A DNA stretch of 64,000 bases from Scatophagus argus (taxonomy: Eukaryota > Chordata > Actinopteri > Scatophagidae), in the NCBI RefSeq assembly GCF_020382885.2, contig NC_058510.1:502501-566500 (forward strand), in the 5' to 3' direction. The notes below the pieces were generated by a model, which was given only the letters and a program-made list of their open reading frames with translations, was not told where the DNA came from and searched no databases. How positions within the stretch are numbered: the stretch's first letter is position 1; the number at the start of each line of letters is the position of its first letter. A program made the position numbers and the translations under genes. Shown piece after piece: positions 43,710 to 57,000 of this stretch.

Positions 43710-46264
43710 CAGGGGGGGCGAGGCCCCGTCGGGAAGACAAAAGACCAGGCTTTAAAGGTTTCTGCTGCCTCGACGCTTTCCCTTCATCCTGATGTGTCTG
43801 CTGATTCTGCTGTGTGTGTGTGTGTGTGTGTGTTGACTCAATAGAATGTGCTTGGCCTGAGCTTTATGGGGTCAATGATGCTGCACATGCAGGCTTCTAT
43901 AGAGGCAGAGACGAGCTGTCGGTGTTTTACATTTCACACAGATTCTGACCGTTACCACGCACACAAACGTCTGATTTTCACAGACAAACACAAACCTCAG
44001 TAACGTTTGAAGAACAGCAGCCATTTTAGTCGCAAGGCAGCATTTCTGAGTCTTTTTTATTTTCATGTTTTAGTTTACTGAAGCAGCGATCCCTGTGATA
44101 TAGATGTTTAATTTACAGTACTGATGGAAATATTAATGAATACACACCACACACACAGTTCAAATAAAACTGTGTCAAAAAACAAGAGTTATCTCAGTTT
44201 TATCATTTTGTATATGGAAATAAAAAACACTGTCAAGTCATTTTACAGATTTGTGTTTACTTGTTTGTTTTTTCCATTAAATCATCTTTAGTTTATCAAA
44301 AAGTGAAAAATACAGAATCATGAAAAAAAAGAAAAAAGTTATTTCCAAGTCTGCATTTCATATTTCTATTTTGTCTAAAGATCAGAATCGCCTGTCAGTA
44401 GGAGGCAAACGACAGCCTGAAGTGACCATGGATTAGCATCAAAGCCAAACTGCATCCTTAAAAGGTCTGCCAGCCTCTGCTGCATCTGGCTGCTGTGGTG
44501 GTGTTGCAGTTGGAGCTTCACCATCTGTTGCCTCACATATGTCACGTCTCCTGTTTCGTGTCATCTGGCAGAGATCTGCACTCTTCCTGTTAGTTGCTGT
44601 TTTCGGTTCACAGAATCTGCAGGTGGAGGAGGTGGAGGAGGTGGTGGAGTGCGGGGGAGTCTCGGTGTGTCTGCAGGGACGGTGGGTGTAGAAGGGTGGA
44701 GCAGCCGCAGTGAGGACACTCCAGAGGTCCACACTCTGTGTCTGACACAGGAGCTGATCTCAGAGCAGTTGATGTGACTCCTCCATCAGTCAGTACCGGG
44801 TGAAGCTCTCCTCTCCACTCCACCTCCCAGTAACTCCGTAACTCCCAGTCAGAGCTTCTCCACACAGGAGCTGCTGCTGCTGCTTCAAGCTGTCTGGATC
44901 ATCAGGACTCAGCTGAACACCCCCTTTCTGCTCACTCACACTCTGACACAGATCAATGTCATCAGTCAGCGTCCACAGAGACTCCGTCCATCAGCTGTCA
45001 GTCAGTGATGCAGCACATCCAGAACGAAGACCAGCAGGGACTTCAGTCCTGTTCACACAAGTGGAGCAGCTTCCCTTCAGCTACTGCAGTGAACACACTG
45101 AGCTGAAGCTCACACACTTTGGACGCCAAGTCTGTTGACCCTGCAGCTTTTACTGCAGGACACAACGGAAATAAACTGCTGAGGGTCCCTGAATGCATCA
45201 TCACTGCAGAAATCTTAATGATGAATTCACTGCGATTATGAATATTTCATCTACTTATGAACTGACAACAGTGTAAATATGGAGTATGAGATAAAACATG
45301 TGGACAAGACAAAAGACAAATGGACAGACATACTGATGATGTTGAAGATCCTACATATTCATACAAAGACTGAACAGCCAATCATCAGCTGTGATCAACG
45401 GACTTCAGCAGAGGGAGTGAAAGAGTGAGTGAAAGACCGCGTGGTTACTTATTGTAACCAGGGTTCTCTGAAATAAGAGCCAGTGATTTGCAGGCCTCAG
45501 TTAGACTGATCTCAGACCTGAAGTGATCAATTATTTAGTGTTGAAATGAGAGAACAAACACTTTGAGATCAGATCTGATGGGAGGACAGTCTGATGTCTC
45601 AATTTGTCTTGTATTGTTGTCAGCTGCAATCCAGCTTTACTTCCTGTAATCGCGAACACAACAGCAACAGTCGTCTTCACATCAAGAGCAAGGAAATAAA
45701 TTAAAGGTGAAACAACTCAAACAGTTGTCAAATGAAGGAATAAGTACGACTCAAACATTCTAACAAACAGAAGAGGTCCAAAATGTACATGTGACTGTGA
45801 TTTACTTACAAATAACGTTTGAAGCAGGTTCTAATCAAAATACCAGTTTGTGGCAATAAAACTCGGAGTGACATCTGTCTGAATTAGGAACAGTATGAAC
45901 AGTGTCTCACTATGTGTGTGAGGGTCCGGGTTCTTCACTGAAGACTGGAGGTAAACCTGACAGCTGGACACTGGAGACTCTGCTCTGTCCTCCCCTTCCC
46001 CCACATCACACATGCTCTGATCTGAGGTCAGGTCAAGGTCTTCTGTATAAGATGACCAAGTCCCAAGTTACTACATTGTGGTAGTGCTACTTTTACTTCA
46101 GGAAAGACTAAGGATACGTCCGAGTTTTGATGATTAAAGTACTGTCTGAGCAGCGAAATCAGTCTTCATCAGGGGTTTGTCATGAAATAATATGGCCTTA
46201 TTTTGAAAGCGCCGTCCGGAAGTGTGGTAGCGCTAAGCGCAGCTTGTCGCGATCAATTGCGAAC
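43710..46264. other. Intergenic region between crygn and sugct
   Basis: The two genes diverge here. Besides a GT tract (43811-43832), most of this region has nothing I recognise. On the minus strand, 44870-44790 reads LCGEALTG then, after a frame change, SYWEVEWRGE, which resembles the start of a B30.2/SPRY domain. Below it lies a Pro-rich stretch and a run reading VRQQMVKLQLQHHHSSQMQQR at 44540-44480. Both could be gene relics. The sugct promoter should be just left of 46265, where CpG content rises (46205-46400). Confidence 0.4.
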
Positions 46265-47535
46265 ATGTCGGCTTCTTTCGGACCCATGAGAAGCCGTTTC
46301 TGGACTCTCTGTCCGGTCCGTTTGGCTGCAGGGCTGCAGAGGACTCAGCCGGTCCGGGTTCGGGTCGGAGGCCGGCTGCTGTCACACACACCGACAGGTA
46401 CCGGAGCTAAAGCTAGCCGGCTGACGTTAGCCAAACATTCCCGTTAGCCTCCAGGTGTGTCCGTGTGCTCAGACCGGTGATCGTCCCAGGATTAAATTAC
46501 TCACTTTCATCTTTAGTAAACGTGTGCGTGCTGTGAGCGGACCCAGCATGCCTCACATTAACACGGACTACAGGGACGGCTGTTAGCCGTGCGGGTCAAA
46601 GTCTGATTCGGGAAGGTAAACTTCCAGATTTATGACCGCTCAGTGAAACGTGAACGACAGCTCATAACGCTTCACCAATGCACATTTCATGTTGTATTCC
46701 AGAGAGAAAATGACTACGTTAAAATACTCAGACTGAACGGTGTACTGTAGTACTCTGGCTACATTTTGCTGGTCGTGCAGTACTTTTACTTGACTGAGTT
46801 TGATTTGTTAAGGAGTATTTTGAAAGCAGAGTATTTGCAGTACACGGAGTCTCATTTACATGAGTGCTAATGTTCAGCACTGAGCTGCGCGTTGAAACTC
46901 AGTACAACTTACTCAACTACTACAGTTTTGAGGTATTTTCCTTTTTCTTACGTTACACTTGCACCACATTTTGGAGACAAATATCGCAGTTTTCACGTTA
47001 TTTACTTTGCAGGTTCTTTTAAATACTTTACTATCGTTAGCACTTTATTTTGAAATGAATTTATTTTATCAGCCGTCGGACAACAGAAACACTGATGCAG
47101 ATCATCCGGACATGGAAGTTCACTCTGTGTTTGTCTCATCCTCCACCTGAACAGGTGAAGACCGTCGGCCGCTGGAGGGCGTCAGAGTCTTGGACCTGAC
47201 CAGGTACGAGTCTCTGTGATCACTGCAGTAACACTCAGGTTTCCTGCAGCCGGTGAACATGGACTGTATGAAACTGTGTGCAGAGTTCTGGCGGGTCCCT
47301 TTGCCACCATGATCCTGGGAGATCTGGGAGCTGAGGTGATCAAAGTGGAGAGACCAGGTGAGTTTGTGTCTTTGTCTCCGTGTCTCCTCATGCTGCTCTG
47401 TCTGAGGCGTCCTGGTCATGGTTTTGTCGGGCAGGTGCGGGTGACGACACCAGAGCCTGGGGTCCGCCGTTCGTCGCTGCCGAGAGCGCGTATTTCCTCA
47501 GCGTCAACCGAAACAAGAAGGTGAGCGTGCGTGCA

Positions 47536-47572
<37 letters not shown>

Positions 47573-50500
47573 CGTCAAACATCAGGACGTGAGCCAGTCA
47601 GCCAGTTGTCCCCCCCCTCCATTAGCCAGCTGATGTGCCCTTGAGCAAGGCACGTAACCCCCAATATGCTCCCCGGGTGCTTGATGCTGCCCACTGCTCC
47701 TGTGTGTGTTTCACTGCATGTTGCATGTGTGTGTGTGTTTCAATCAGTGATGGGTTAAATGCAGAGAAGTTATTTCCCAGCTCGGGATTAATAAAGTAAC
47801 TTAAAAAAATACATACATGTGTATATATCTGAGTATAAGTAAAGGGTCGTCTGATTTCAGAGCATTTGTGTTGACCTGAAACACCCCAGAGGAGCAGACG
47901 TCATCCAGCAGGTACGACTCCCTCACAGCAGTACTAATACCTGAGTATCACGACTGGTACGCAGTGATTTCTCTGTGAATACAAACCTGAAATACGCAGC
48001 TTTACAGTCAAACACAAATTCTGATTTAAATCAGGAATGATCTGATCAATGAGTCTCTTTTGATTTGTGTGTGCGTGTGTGTCTCAGCTTGCAGGAGTGT
48101 GTGACGTGTTGGTAGAAAATTACCTTCCAGGGAAACTTGAGCAGATGAGTTTGGGATACAAGCAGCTGAGCAGAGTGAACCCACAACTCATCTACTGCTC
48201 CATCTCAGGTACTGAAGACACACTGACTGACGGATGGACGGACTGACTGACGGATGGACTGACGGATGGTCTGACGGATGGACGGACTGACTGACGGATG
48301 GACGGACTGATCAGACACGAGAAAAACGAGATTGTGTGACGTGACACAGCAGATCATGTGGCGCTGCAGATGTGACGTAGCAGCAGATTGTGTGACGTGA
48401 CGTAGCAGATCATGTGGCGCTGCAGATGTGACGTAGCAGCAGATTGTGTGACGTGACGTAGCAGATCATGTGGCGCTGCAGATGTGACGTAGCAGATCAT
48501 GTGACGCAGCAGATCATGTGACGTAGCAGATGTGACGTAGCAGCAGATTGTGTGACGTGACGCAGCAGATCATGTGACGCAGCAGATGTAACGTAGCAGA
48601 TGTGACGTAGCAGATCGTGTGACGTAGCAGCAGATTGTGTGACGTGACGTAGCAGATTGTGTGACGCAGCAGATCGTGTGACGCGACAGCTGATCGTGTG
48701 ACGTAGCAGATGTGACATAGCAGATGTGACATAGCAGATGTGACGTAGCAGATCATGTGACGTAGCAGCAGATTGTGTGACGTGACGCAGCAGATGGTGT
48801 GACGTAGCAGCAGATGGTGTGACGTGACGCAGCAGATCGTGTGACGTAGCAGATGTGACATAGCAGATGGTGTGACGTAGCAGATGGTGTGACGTAGCAG
48901 CAGATGGTGTGACGTAGCAGATGGCGTGACGGGGTTGTTCTACATTTGCTGCTTTAGCTCATCTGAGTGGCCTGGGAGTGTGAGTGTTTTGGTCCTCTGA
49001 GGCTGCTGTAGCTGCTCGGGGTCGTAGCGGGTTAGCAGATTGTTGAGGTGATTCCTGATTTCTGCTCAGTGAAGTCAAAGGTTCGTCACTTGTGGCTCTC
49101 AGTCAGGACTTGTGGTCCCCCCAGCAGCTGGGGGTCACCACACAGAAACAGACCTTCATGAACCTGACAGGAGCTGCCTCACAAGTTAAGACGAGTCAGA
49201 CTGGCCTGGACTTTGGTGGATTGAGGGGTCCAGCTGTTCTGCTTGGTCTGAGGCTTGTTTGAAGGCCCCTTACAGAAAAGAGGCAGCGGATCACCTTCTG
49301 GATCGCGGCTCCACGTCGGCCCACATGATTTCATTTGATCCTTGAAGTTGCAGCTTTTCACTCCGACTGAAGCTCGTTTTCTTTTAATTCCCTCGTGTTT
49401 CACTCGTCTCCTGCAGATCAGGGACTCGTCTTTGCTGGCGTCAGTCCTGCAGTTTCTGCCTGGTCCACCAGATGTCGCTGGACTCCACAGTAAGACAGAC
49501 GTGATGTGTTGTCTTCAGAGGACAGACTTCCACAGGTTTACATTCGCACTGTTTCTGCTGGCTGACCCTGGATCAGCTGTGTGGTGTTTGTTCCTGTTGG
49601 TGGCTTCACTTCCTGCAGATCAGCAGAGTCCAAACATTTTGGAGAATCTGGAGGTCAGATGTCACCCAAATATCCAACAGGATAAAATGATGACGTGATG
49701 ACGTTTCATATCGTAAAGGTCAAAGGTCAGCTTCAGTGAAGGGCAGAGCGGGACCAGATTTCACATGTGCTCACGTACTGGACGGGTGAAAGCCGGTTGT
49801 CTCGGCTGATTGCGTGCTGCTGCTGGTCGAACGTGTGTGTGAAGCCTCCACGTTCTCCAGTCTGCAGCAGCATCCAGATCTGAAGCTTTGTGGTCCACCA
49901 CGAGCTGATTGGTGTGATGACGCTGAGCTTCAGGTGACGAAGCTCCCCGTCAGTCATGTGAGCGTGGACAGACTGGGTGGTGAGTGGAGGTTTCTTCATT
50001 TCTTGTTTTCTTTCCCGCCTTTTGTCCTTTTCCTTCTTCAAGCCCCCCGTCCACCTCTCTTTGTGAGTCTCGGCTTCTTCACTCCCACATCCTGTGTTCT
50101 CCCTCCTCCTGTCCTTAAGGAGAAGAACTACGTTACCCAGGAGGCCTCATTAAGCCGCAGCAGCTGGATGCAGCGGGCAGATTTACAGCCTGGTTTCATC
50201 TTGAGCAGGATGCTTCATGGACTGACGTCCTGATCCCCCAAACCTGAACTTCCTGTCAGGCTGTGGCAAAAGAAAAAGTTCTCTTTGTGGAGCAGAAGCT
50301 GCTGTTGGGTGGTGGTGTTGGAGGTCCGGTGACGGACACGCTCAGCTGTCGGTCTCAGCATCATTCAGGAGACTTTCGCTCAGACCACATCAGTCCTTTA
50401 ATTGGACCTTCAGCTTGTCTCCGTGTCGGGTTCAGTTTTGGTATCCGTGGAGACGTGTTTTCATGTGCAGCCTCACGTTGATGGACGACAGCACGTTGAA

Positions 50501-51027
50501 CGATAATGTGGAAAAGTTCTGCTCCTTTTTATGAAGTTTGTTTCTCGTCAAACCAATAAAATCACTTGAGATGTAAAATCAAGTTTGTTTGTGTTGAGTC
50601 TGGTTCACAAGTGGGTTTTTATTGGAAACGTTATTGAAATATTCTCACTCTGCTGAACTTTTCACGTTTTAAGAAACTTTTGTTCACACGCAGGATGAGC
50701 CGATCATTCGTCATCTCGATCTCTTCAGCACAGACTCGTTCGGATACGTCAGCTTCATGGCGTTGCTTTCACAGTCAGTCTGTGCTGCAGAGTTCAGCTC
50801 TGTGAGTCCAGTCAGCAGGCTGCTTAGCATTTTCAAAGCGTTTATGGCCGTGTTTCTGTTGATGTTAGTGAACACAGCCTGGACTCTTTAAGAAATCATT
50901 TTGGTTGTTTAGTCAGAGCGCAGACTCAACACACAGCTGGAATGTGGTTTTCCTGGAAGAAGCAGCACCGAGAGGCCGATGGTTTGGTTCCCTGCTGTGT
51001 TTCCTCTCAGCTCAGACAGAATTGCTA

Positions 51028-51059
<32 letters not shown>

Positions 51060-54000
51060 CTGTCCAGGTTATGGACAGACTGGTCCTCAGTCTCAGAGTC
51101 CAGGCTACGACTCCATCGCCTCCGCTGTCTCAGGGATGATGCACATCACCGGGCCAGAGGTCAGACTCTCTTCTGTTCTTCTACTCCGTTTAGATTCTAA
51201 TGACTCCTCTAGCGCCACCCTCAGGGCAAACTGGACATGTTTGTGTCCACTGCTGAAATGGCAGCATCCCCTTTAGCTCTCATGAAACTTGTTTTGGAGG
51301 TGGTTTTCTCAGCTGCCAGTGCTTGCAGTTGAAGTTCAGCTTGTAAATGACTTCAGGTTCATAGAAAACAGGAGTTCAGTGAAGGCAGCACATACGGCAG
51401 TATGTGCCTCATAAAAGCTGACTCCATGTGCTCGAGTCTTTGTTCAGTGCAGGCCTTTGAGTTTACACTGAAGCAGCCAAACACACTCTGAGCACACTTT
51501 CGAGCCCTCACCTCCCATAATGCAATGCTTCTGCTGCAGGACGGCGAGCCAGTGCGTCCAGGCGTCGCCATGACAGACCTGGCAACGGGGCTGTACGCAC
51601 ACGGAGCCATCATGGCCGCCCTGCTGCAGCGACACAAGACGGGGAGGGGAGTCCATATTGACTGCAACCTGCTGTCATCACAGGTAACAGCTGACTGTGT
51701 GTGTGTGTGTGTGTGTGTGTTGATTTGTCCTGAAATGTCTGAACACTTTAAACAGAACCGTCAGTATTTATCTCAATGTTTTCCTTGTTTAAACCAGTCC
51801 TGAATCTGCCGAGGACTTCGGGGCTGAGGGGCTCGTCGTCGCTCTGGACTGTGAGGTGTTAAAGACACCCAGCAGGGTGCGTTTGATTCGTGGTGTCGGG
51901 TAGTGCTGCCTGTGTGACTGTGTATCCGTTATAAACGTTTTGTGTTTGATTAATTCTCGTTTGGCTGAGAGAGTCGAGCTCACGTCTTTTATGCTCCTGC
52001 GTAAAGGTAACGATGACTTGGCTAGTAACCGTTTGCCTTCATACGGAAGGACCGGATGTCAGCGTTGGCTTCAGATGGTTCATCTGATAAATAATCTGAG
52101 ACAGATTGATAATGAAAATTATTGTTAGAGGAAGCTCTAATTTCATTCTGAAGTCCACCTGTCTGCCTGCCTGTCTGTCCGTCTTCCTGTGGGTGAGTCT
52201 ATCTCTTGGTCCAGACTGTAACATCCATCAGTTCCTGGGTGGATGGTGATGAGGTTCAGACATTCAGGGTGGACCTTGATGGCTCCTCTGAGTTTTCTTC
52301 TGCTGCCACCTTCAGGTCAACATTTTCATGTGTTATGTTTCTGACAGGGAGACGGATGGATGGAGCGGATGTACAGACAGACAGATGGACAGACAGGCAG
52401 ATGGACGGACAGACAGACAGATAAGTTTGCAGACAGACAGACAGATGGACAGAGAGACAGATAGAATTTGACTCCTACACAACACAAGCAGCGAGATGCA
52501 GGCTGTTGTTGGTTTTCGAGGCTTTGAGGTCTCGATCTCTGCGGTCGACTCCCACTGCTGCTACACATAAAATACCCAAAATCCCCTTCTCCCCCCTCCT
52601 CGTGTCCCATGGTACATTCCTGTATGAAGCGCTGCGACCACAACCATGAGATCCGAATCCATGTGGACGGTTTGGTTTGGCCGTCGGGGGGACATTTAAT
52701 CATTACAAACCAATCAGAGTACACAGTTGTTTCTCTGCACGCTGCCTGCAGGTCCCGAAAGCATCGGAAGCAGCTCCACCCTGCAACGGCTGGGAAAGCA
52801 TCAGTCTGAAGTGCAGCCTGAATGGGAATGAAGGGATGCTTCTTCCCACCACATGAAAGCGGTTTCTTGTACTTCATCTCTTTTCGTCTCGTGTCGGATC
52901 GAACACGAGGCTTCTGTCGCAGCTGATATGAAGCCGCCGTCTGCGGACATTTTAAGTTTGCCTTAATGACTGTAGTTGCTTTGTGATGGTGATTCAAAGT
53001 CAGAGTCGTTTCACATGTGGTGTCGCCGTCCTCCTCCGGCTGAACTCCAGCCTGTAGTTAGAGCCGCGGTCCTGCTGTGGCCTTCAGAGTTTAAACAGAA
53101 TAGTATCAGTTACTAAGCAGAGAAGTGATGGACGGCACCACCCGTGTGACTGTCAGTCTGTCCCTGCTCCGTCATGTCAACATCCTTTAAAGAGCTACGA
53201 CCACCTCTGATCTCCCGCCGCTCCTCCTTTGCCTTCTAATCATACGTTTGTCTTTCTTCGTTTTCCTCGTCTCAGAAAATGTTCAGAAAATTAATGTGAA
53301 CAGGACTTGAAAGCAGCTTCCTCCACCGCATGCGTCTCCTGCTGTCCTAAAACGAGAGACGCCCCCGTCCACGTGCTGGTGGGGGCCGAAGGGCTGGTCA
53401 CCTGTGATGCATTTGGTTCGTATTGTTTGGGACACATGACTTTGGTGGTGAAAATCAAAAGTTTGTACAGGTTTTTATTTTTTTGTGGTTGTGGGAATGT
53501 CAGTCGACCCAAACACTTGCTTCATGTCAGCTCAGACTGAATAGTAAACGCTTTTATTTTGTGGCAGTCCACTTCCTGTGGTGGGGTTGATTGGGATGGC
53601 AGAAGTCCGGTTTTCATCTTCAACAGCATGTCAGAGCCGTGAAACGCAGAGAAATGTTGCACAAAGACCGACACACACATCCCAAGGTTTAGTACAGCCG
53701 CCATGTCATCGTGACCCCGGGTCGACCGAAGGCAGGAAGTCTCCCTTACAAAGGAACTTGCTTTAGGTTTGCTCTCCGGTGGCTTCATGGCGGCAGCGTT
53801 GGCAGCGAAGAGAGCAGAGTCGTGCTTTTTGTTCTTTCAGGAAGGAGCACCGAGCGAGCGCAGAACGACGACAGCTCGGATTTAACGCCCGCCTGTCTCT
53901 CTGTCAGGTTTCCTGTCTCAGCCATATTGCTACTAACTACCTGAATGCGGGGAAGGAGGCAAGACGCTGGGGGACGGCCCACGAGAGCATCGTACCTTAT

Positions 54001-57000
54001 CAGGTGAGGTCTTTGTGTCAAACCAAGAGCGAGATGCGTCTTCTTAACCTGTAAAACCCGTGACCCTGCGTACCACGTGTCCCAAAACTACATACACACA
54101 AAAACACAAAATGTTCCCCGTTTGTTATGGTCTCAAAAACACCACCCTGAGAAGACTGTGACGCCCTTCATTAGTTTGCTGCAGACTGTTTTTTTGGCAG
54201 TACACACAACAACGGACAAGTGCAGTACAAGTACCTCAAATTTTACACAACTTCAGTAAATAATGAATATAAAAAAGTTTTTTGCTGCTCTCCAACACCA
54301 CAGAGGAAGTGAACACACGGACTCGTTGCTGTGGTTTAAGAAAGGCGTGAAAACTGTGAACTTCTCCTTTAAGTCCCGTAAAAACAACGTAAGCGTGAAC
54401 GTCAAGGCTTTCCACAACATGTTCCAGTGTTTCTGTGGGAATTTGTGCCCATTCATGCAGCAGAGAATTTGTGAGGTCAGACACCAAAAGGCCTGGCTCA
54501 CAGTTATTAAGTAATCAGGTGATATGAAAATTTGTTTCCATGTGATCAGCAGTTTGTTTTTTACTGTTAGTTGTGTCTCTTGTGCTGCACTGAAGTCCTC
54601 TGTGTTTGGATCACAGTGGACGTCAGATGAAGTGGAAGTGAAGACGGCAGCAGCAGTTGATGTGTTGACTTTACGCTCGGGTTTCAGTCGAGCCGTCCCA
54701 CAGGGAAACAGAGTGTTTATCACTTCATCGACTGAATGCTGCCGATGAGGGACATTAAAACACTCGTTTATCTCCCGCATGGCCTTTCAGTGGGCCTTAG
54801 GCACCTTAAAAACAGGATACACGTCTCTTTGTCTTTATAGTTTTTAATCTAAACGTCCACAAATCATTTGGTTTGGTTTCTTCCACGTCTTTGTGTTTTC
54901 TCTCTTTGTGCTGAGGCCAGGAGAAGTCGGTTATCATCCTGCACTGCAGCCTTTATGACGAAGATGTACAGAAATGATGATTCCAAATCTTTCATAAATA
55001 TCAGTTAATTTTGTCTGTGAATGTTTGAACTGAACCATAAAATCAGTTGACGTGAAGCAGCTGCAGCACACAGCGCTTTGTTCTGTCTTCATTCGGCTGG
55101 TGCAGAGATGGACTTTTCTCTTCCTCGTGAGTCCGAGTTCACTTCCTGACTGCCGCGATGCTCCTGATGTCTCCTCTTTGACACGGTGGATGTCTCAGTT
55201 TTGGGAGATTTGAATTTGCCCGTCTCAGAAATCAGATGTGAACTTTAAAAGTGGCTATGGATGACTTCTTCAGCTCTAATGTCTTCCTCACAAAGCCACA
55301 ACCACAAAACACCAATAATTCTGTTGTTTTGACTGTCATGATCTCCGAGGAACCCCGTCTGCTCCACTTTCATCTCTGGCGCCCGGGGGGAGGCGGGGGA
55401 GGCGGGGGAGGGGCCGCAACACTGCGGGTGAGGCCGTTCACACGAGAATAAGATCCAAGCGTCGAACAACAACGCTCCGCCTGGTGAGAGACGTCAACCG
55501 CAAGAATGGAGCCGCCGCCGCCATGTTCACGCCGAGCATATGGAGTGAAACATCAGGAGGAGCTGACAGTTCAGCAGAATGTGTGTGTGTGATGGTTTAA
55601 TGTGCACATGTGAGTTATGAAGCTCAGTAATAACACAGTAACACCATCCCTCAGGCTCAGAGTCAGTAATGTGAAGCAGACTGACGACCCGGGACGGATC
55701 CAGTCTCACACAGGACAGCTCCCCCTGCTCTGACTGGCTCCATGAGATTTGATTATAATCAACTCCCCTAAAAAGATCCGACCTGCTCTGCTCTGTTGAG
55801 TAAGACGTAGACAGAAGTATCCAGACACACCTCTTTATGGGGCTGTTTTTTGGGGGTTGGCTCGGACCCTTACTTCCAGTGAAGGGAAATCCCTGATGGT
55901 GTAATGTCAGCTGTGCCGATACTTTTGTCTATATAGTGTAGTTTAAACCTGCAGGGTGGAGTTGAGGTGGAGCTGTGTGTTAATGACTGTCCCAGACTGT
56001 GACGCAGGTATAAAAGACAAAGACAAATGATGGTGCTGTTTGCTTTCATTTGAATATGAAATAATCAAACATAAAATGAATGAGCGTGACAGAACTTTGG
56101 CTAAAATCACATCTCATGACAAAGATCAGGATGGAAATCAGTCTTGTTGAACATCACAGCAGACCTCGACAACAAGCTGACGGATTATCAGCTTGTGAAG
56201 AAGTTTGTGGCGTCTGCTAACCTAAGGTCCAGCAGTCACAGATCGGCGTGATGCTTCATGTGGAGTCGTGTCCTGCTGAAACACTGAGACAGTAAATTTG
56301 TTGCAAAAACAAAACTGTTGACCAAAAGAATCTGAAAGCCTCAGAAAGAGCCGGAGACAACTGACACTTTAGATCAGCACCTTCAGGTCTGAGACGGTTT
56401 TGCAGGGGCTGGCCAGCAGGGGGCAGAAGCCACCTTGCTGCCACCCGAACGCCTGCTCTCTCTGAGGACTGTTTGGGGTTTTGTGGATGAATGTCCTGTT
56501 GCAGTTCCCCTGTGGACTGCGTTACCCACAACTCCCTGAGGCCTGAGATGAAAGGGGGGCGGCGGTCAGAGCTGAGCGCTGAGTGCAGTGTGACTAAAGG
56601 GTTAGTGGTCTGAATACACACATCCAGCAGTGGGATGTGGTCGCTGGTGTGTGTGTGTGTGTTGTGATGTGATGTAGGACAGCAGTTCTTGTTTTCCTTT
56701 CATGTGGCGACGGATTTTTATTACAAGCAATTGAGAGAGAGAGAGAGAGAGAAATAGGAAGAGGAGGAGAAAGTACAGAAAGAGGAAGAAATGAAAGATG
56801 ACTTGAGGGAAGGAAAGAGGAGGAGGAGAAAGACAAGACAAAAGTTAAAGAAGAGGGAGGAGAGGTTGGTCTTTTAAACAGGTTTCCTCATTCGCGCTTG
56901 GTAAACTCATTTTAAAACTCCCGTGGGACTGAGGTGAACCCCCGTCAGGCTCAGCACTCAGATCTTCCTGTTTAATGAGAGTAAATTTCATATCTGCCTG

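Larger units (their letters stand above)
48209..51067 (+). other. sugct: sugct intron 6
   Basis: This 2.86-kb intron begins with a GGATGGACGGACTGACTGAC minisatellite (48226-48310), then a 600-bp TGACG-rich array (48330-48940). 48950-51030 shows no recognisable gene or mobile element, and a GT tract at 51030-51059 sits directly before exon 7. Confidence 0.7.

Noticed and set aside
48497-48861. Minus-strand frames rich in His, Leu and Cys
   Set aside because: Produced by the TGACG minisatellite in sugct intron 6, on the strand opposite the gene.
48330-48940. CRISPR-like regular repeats
   Set aside because: Unit length is irregular, there are no unique spacers, and this is a vertebrate intron.
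52326-52997. 223-codon minus-strand open frame
   Set aside because: About a fifth is tetranucleotide repeat, it lies in an intron of sugct on the other strand, and no domain is visible.
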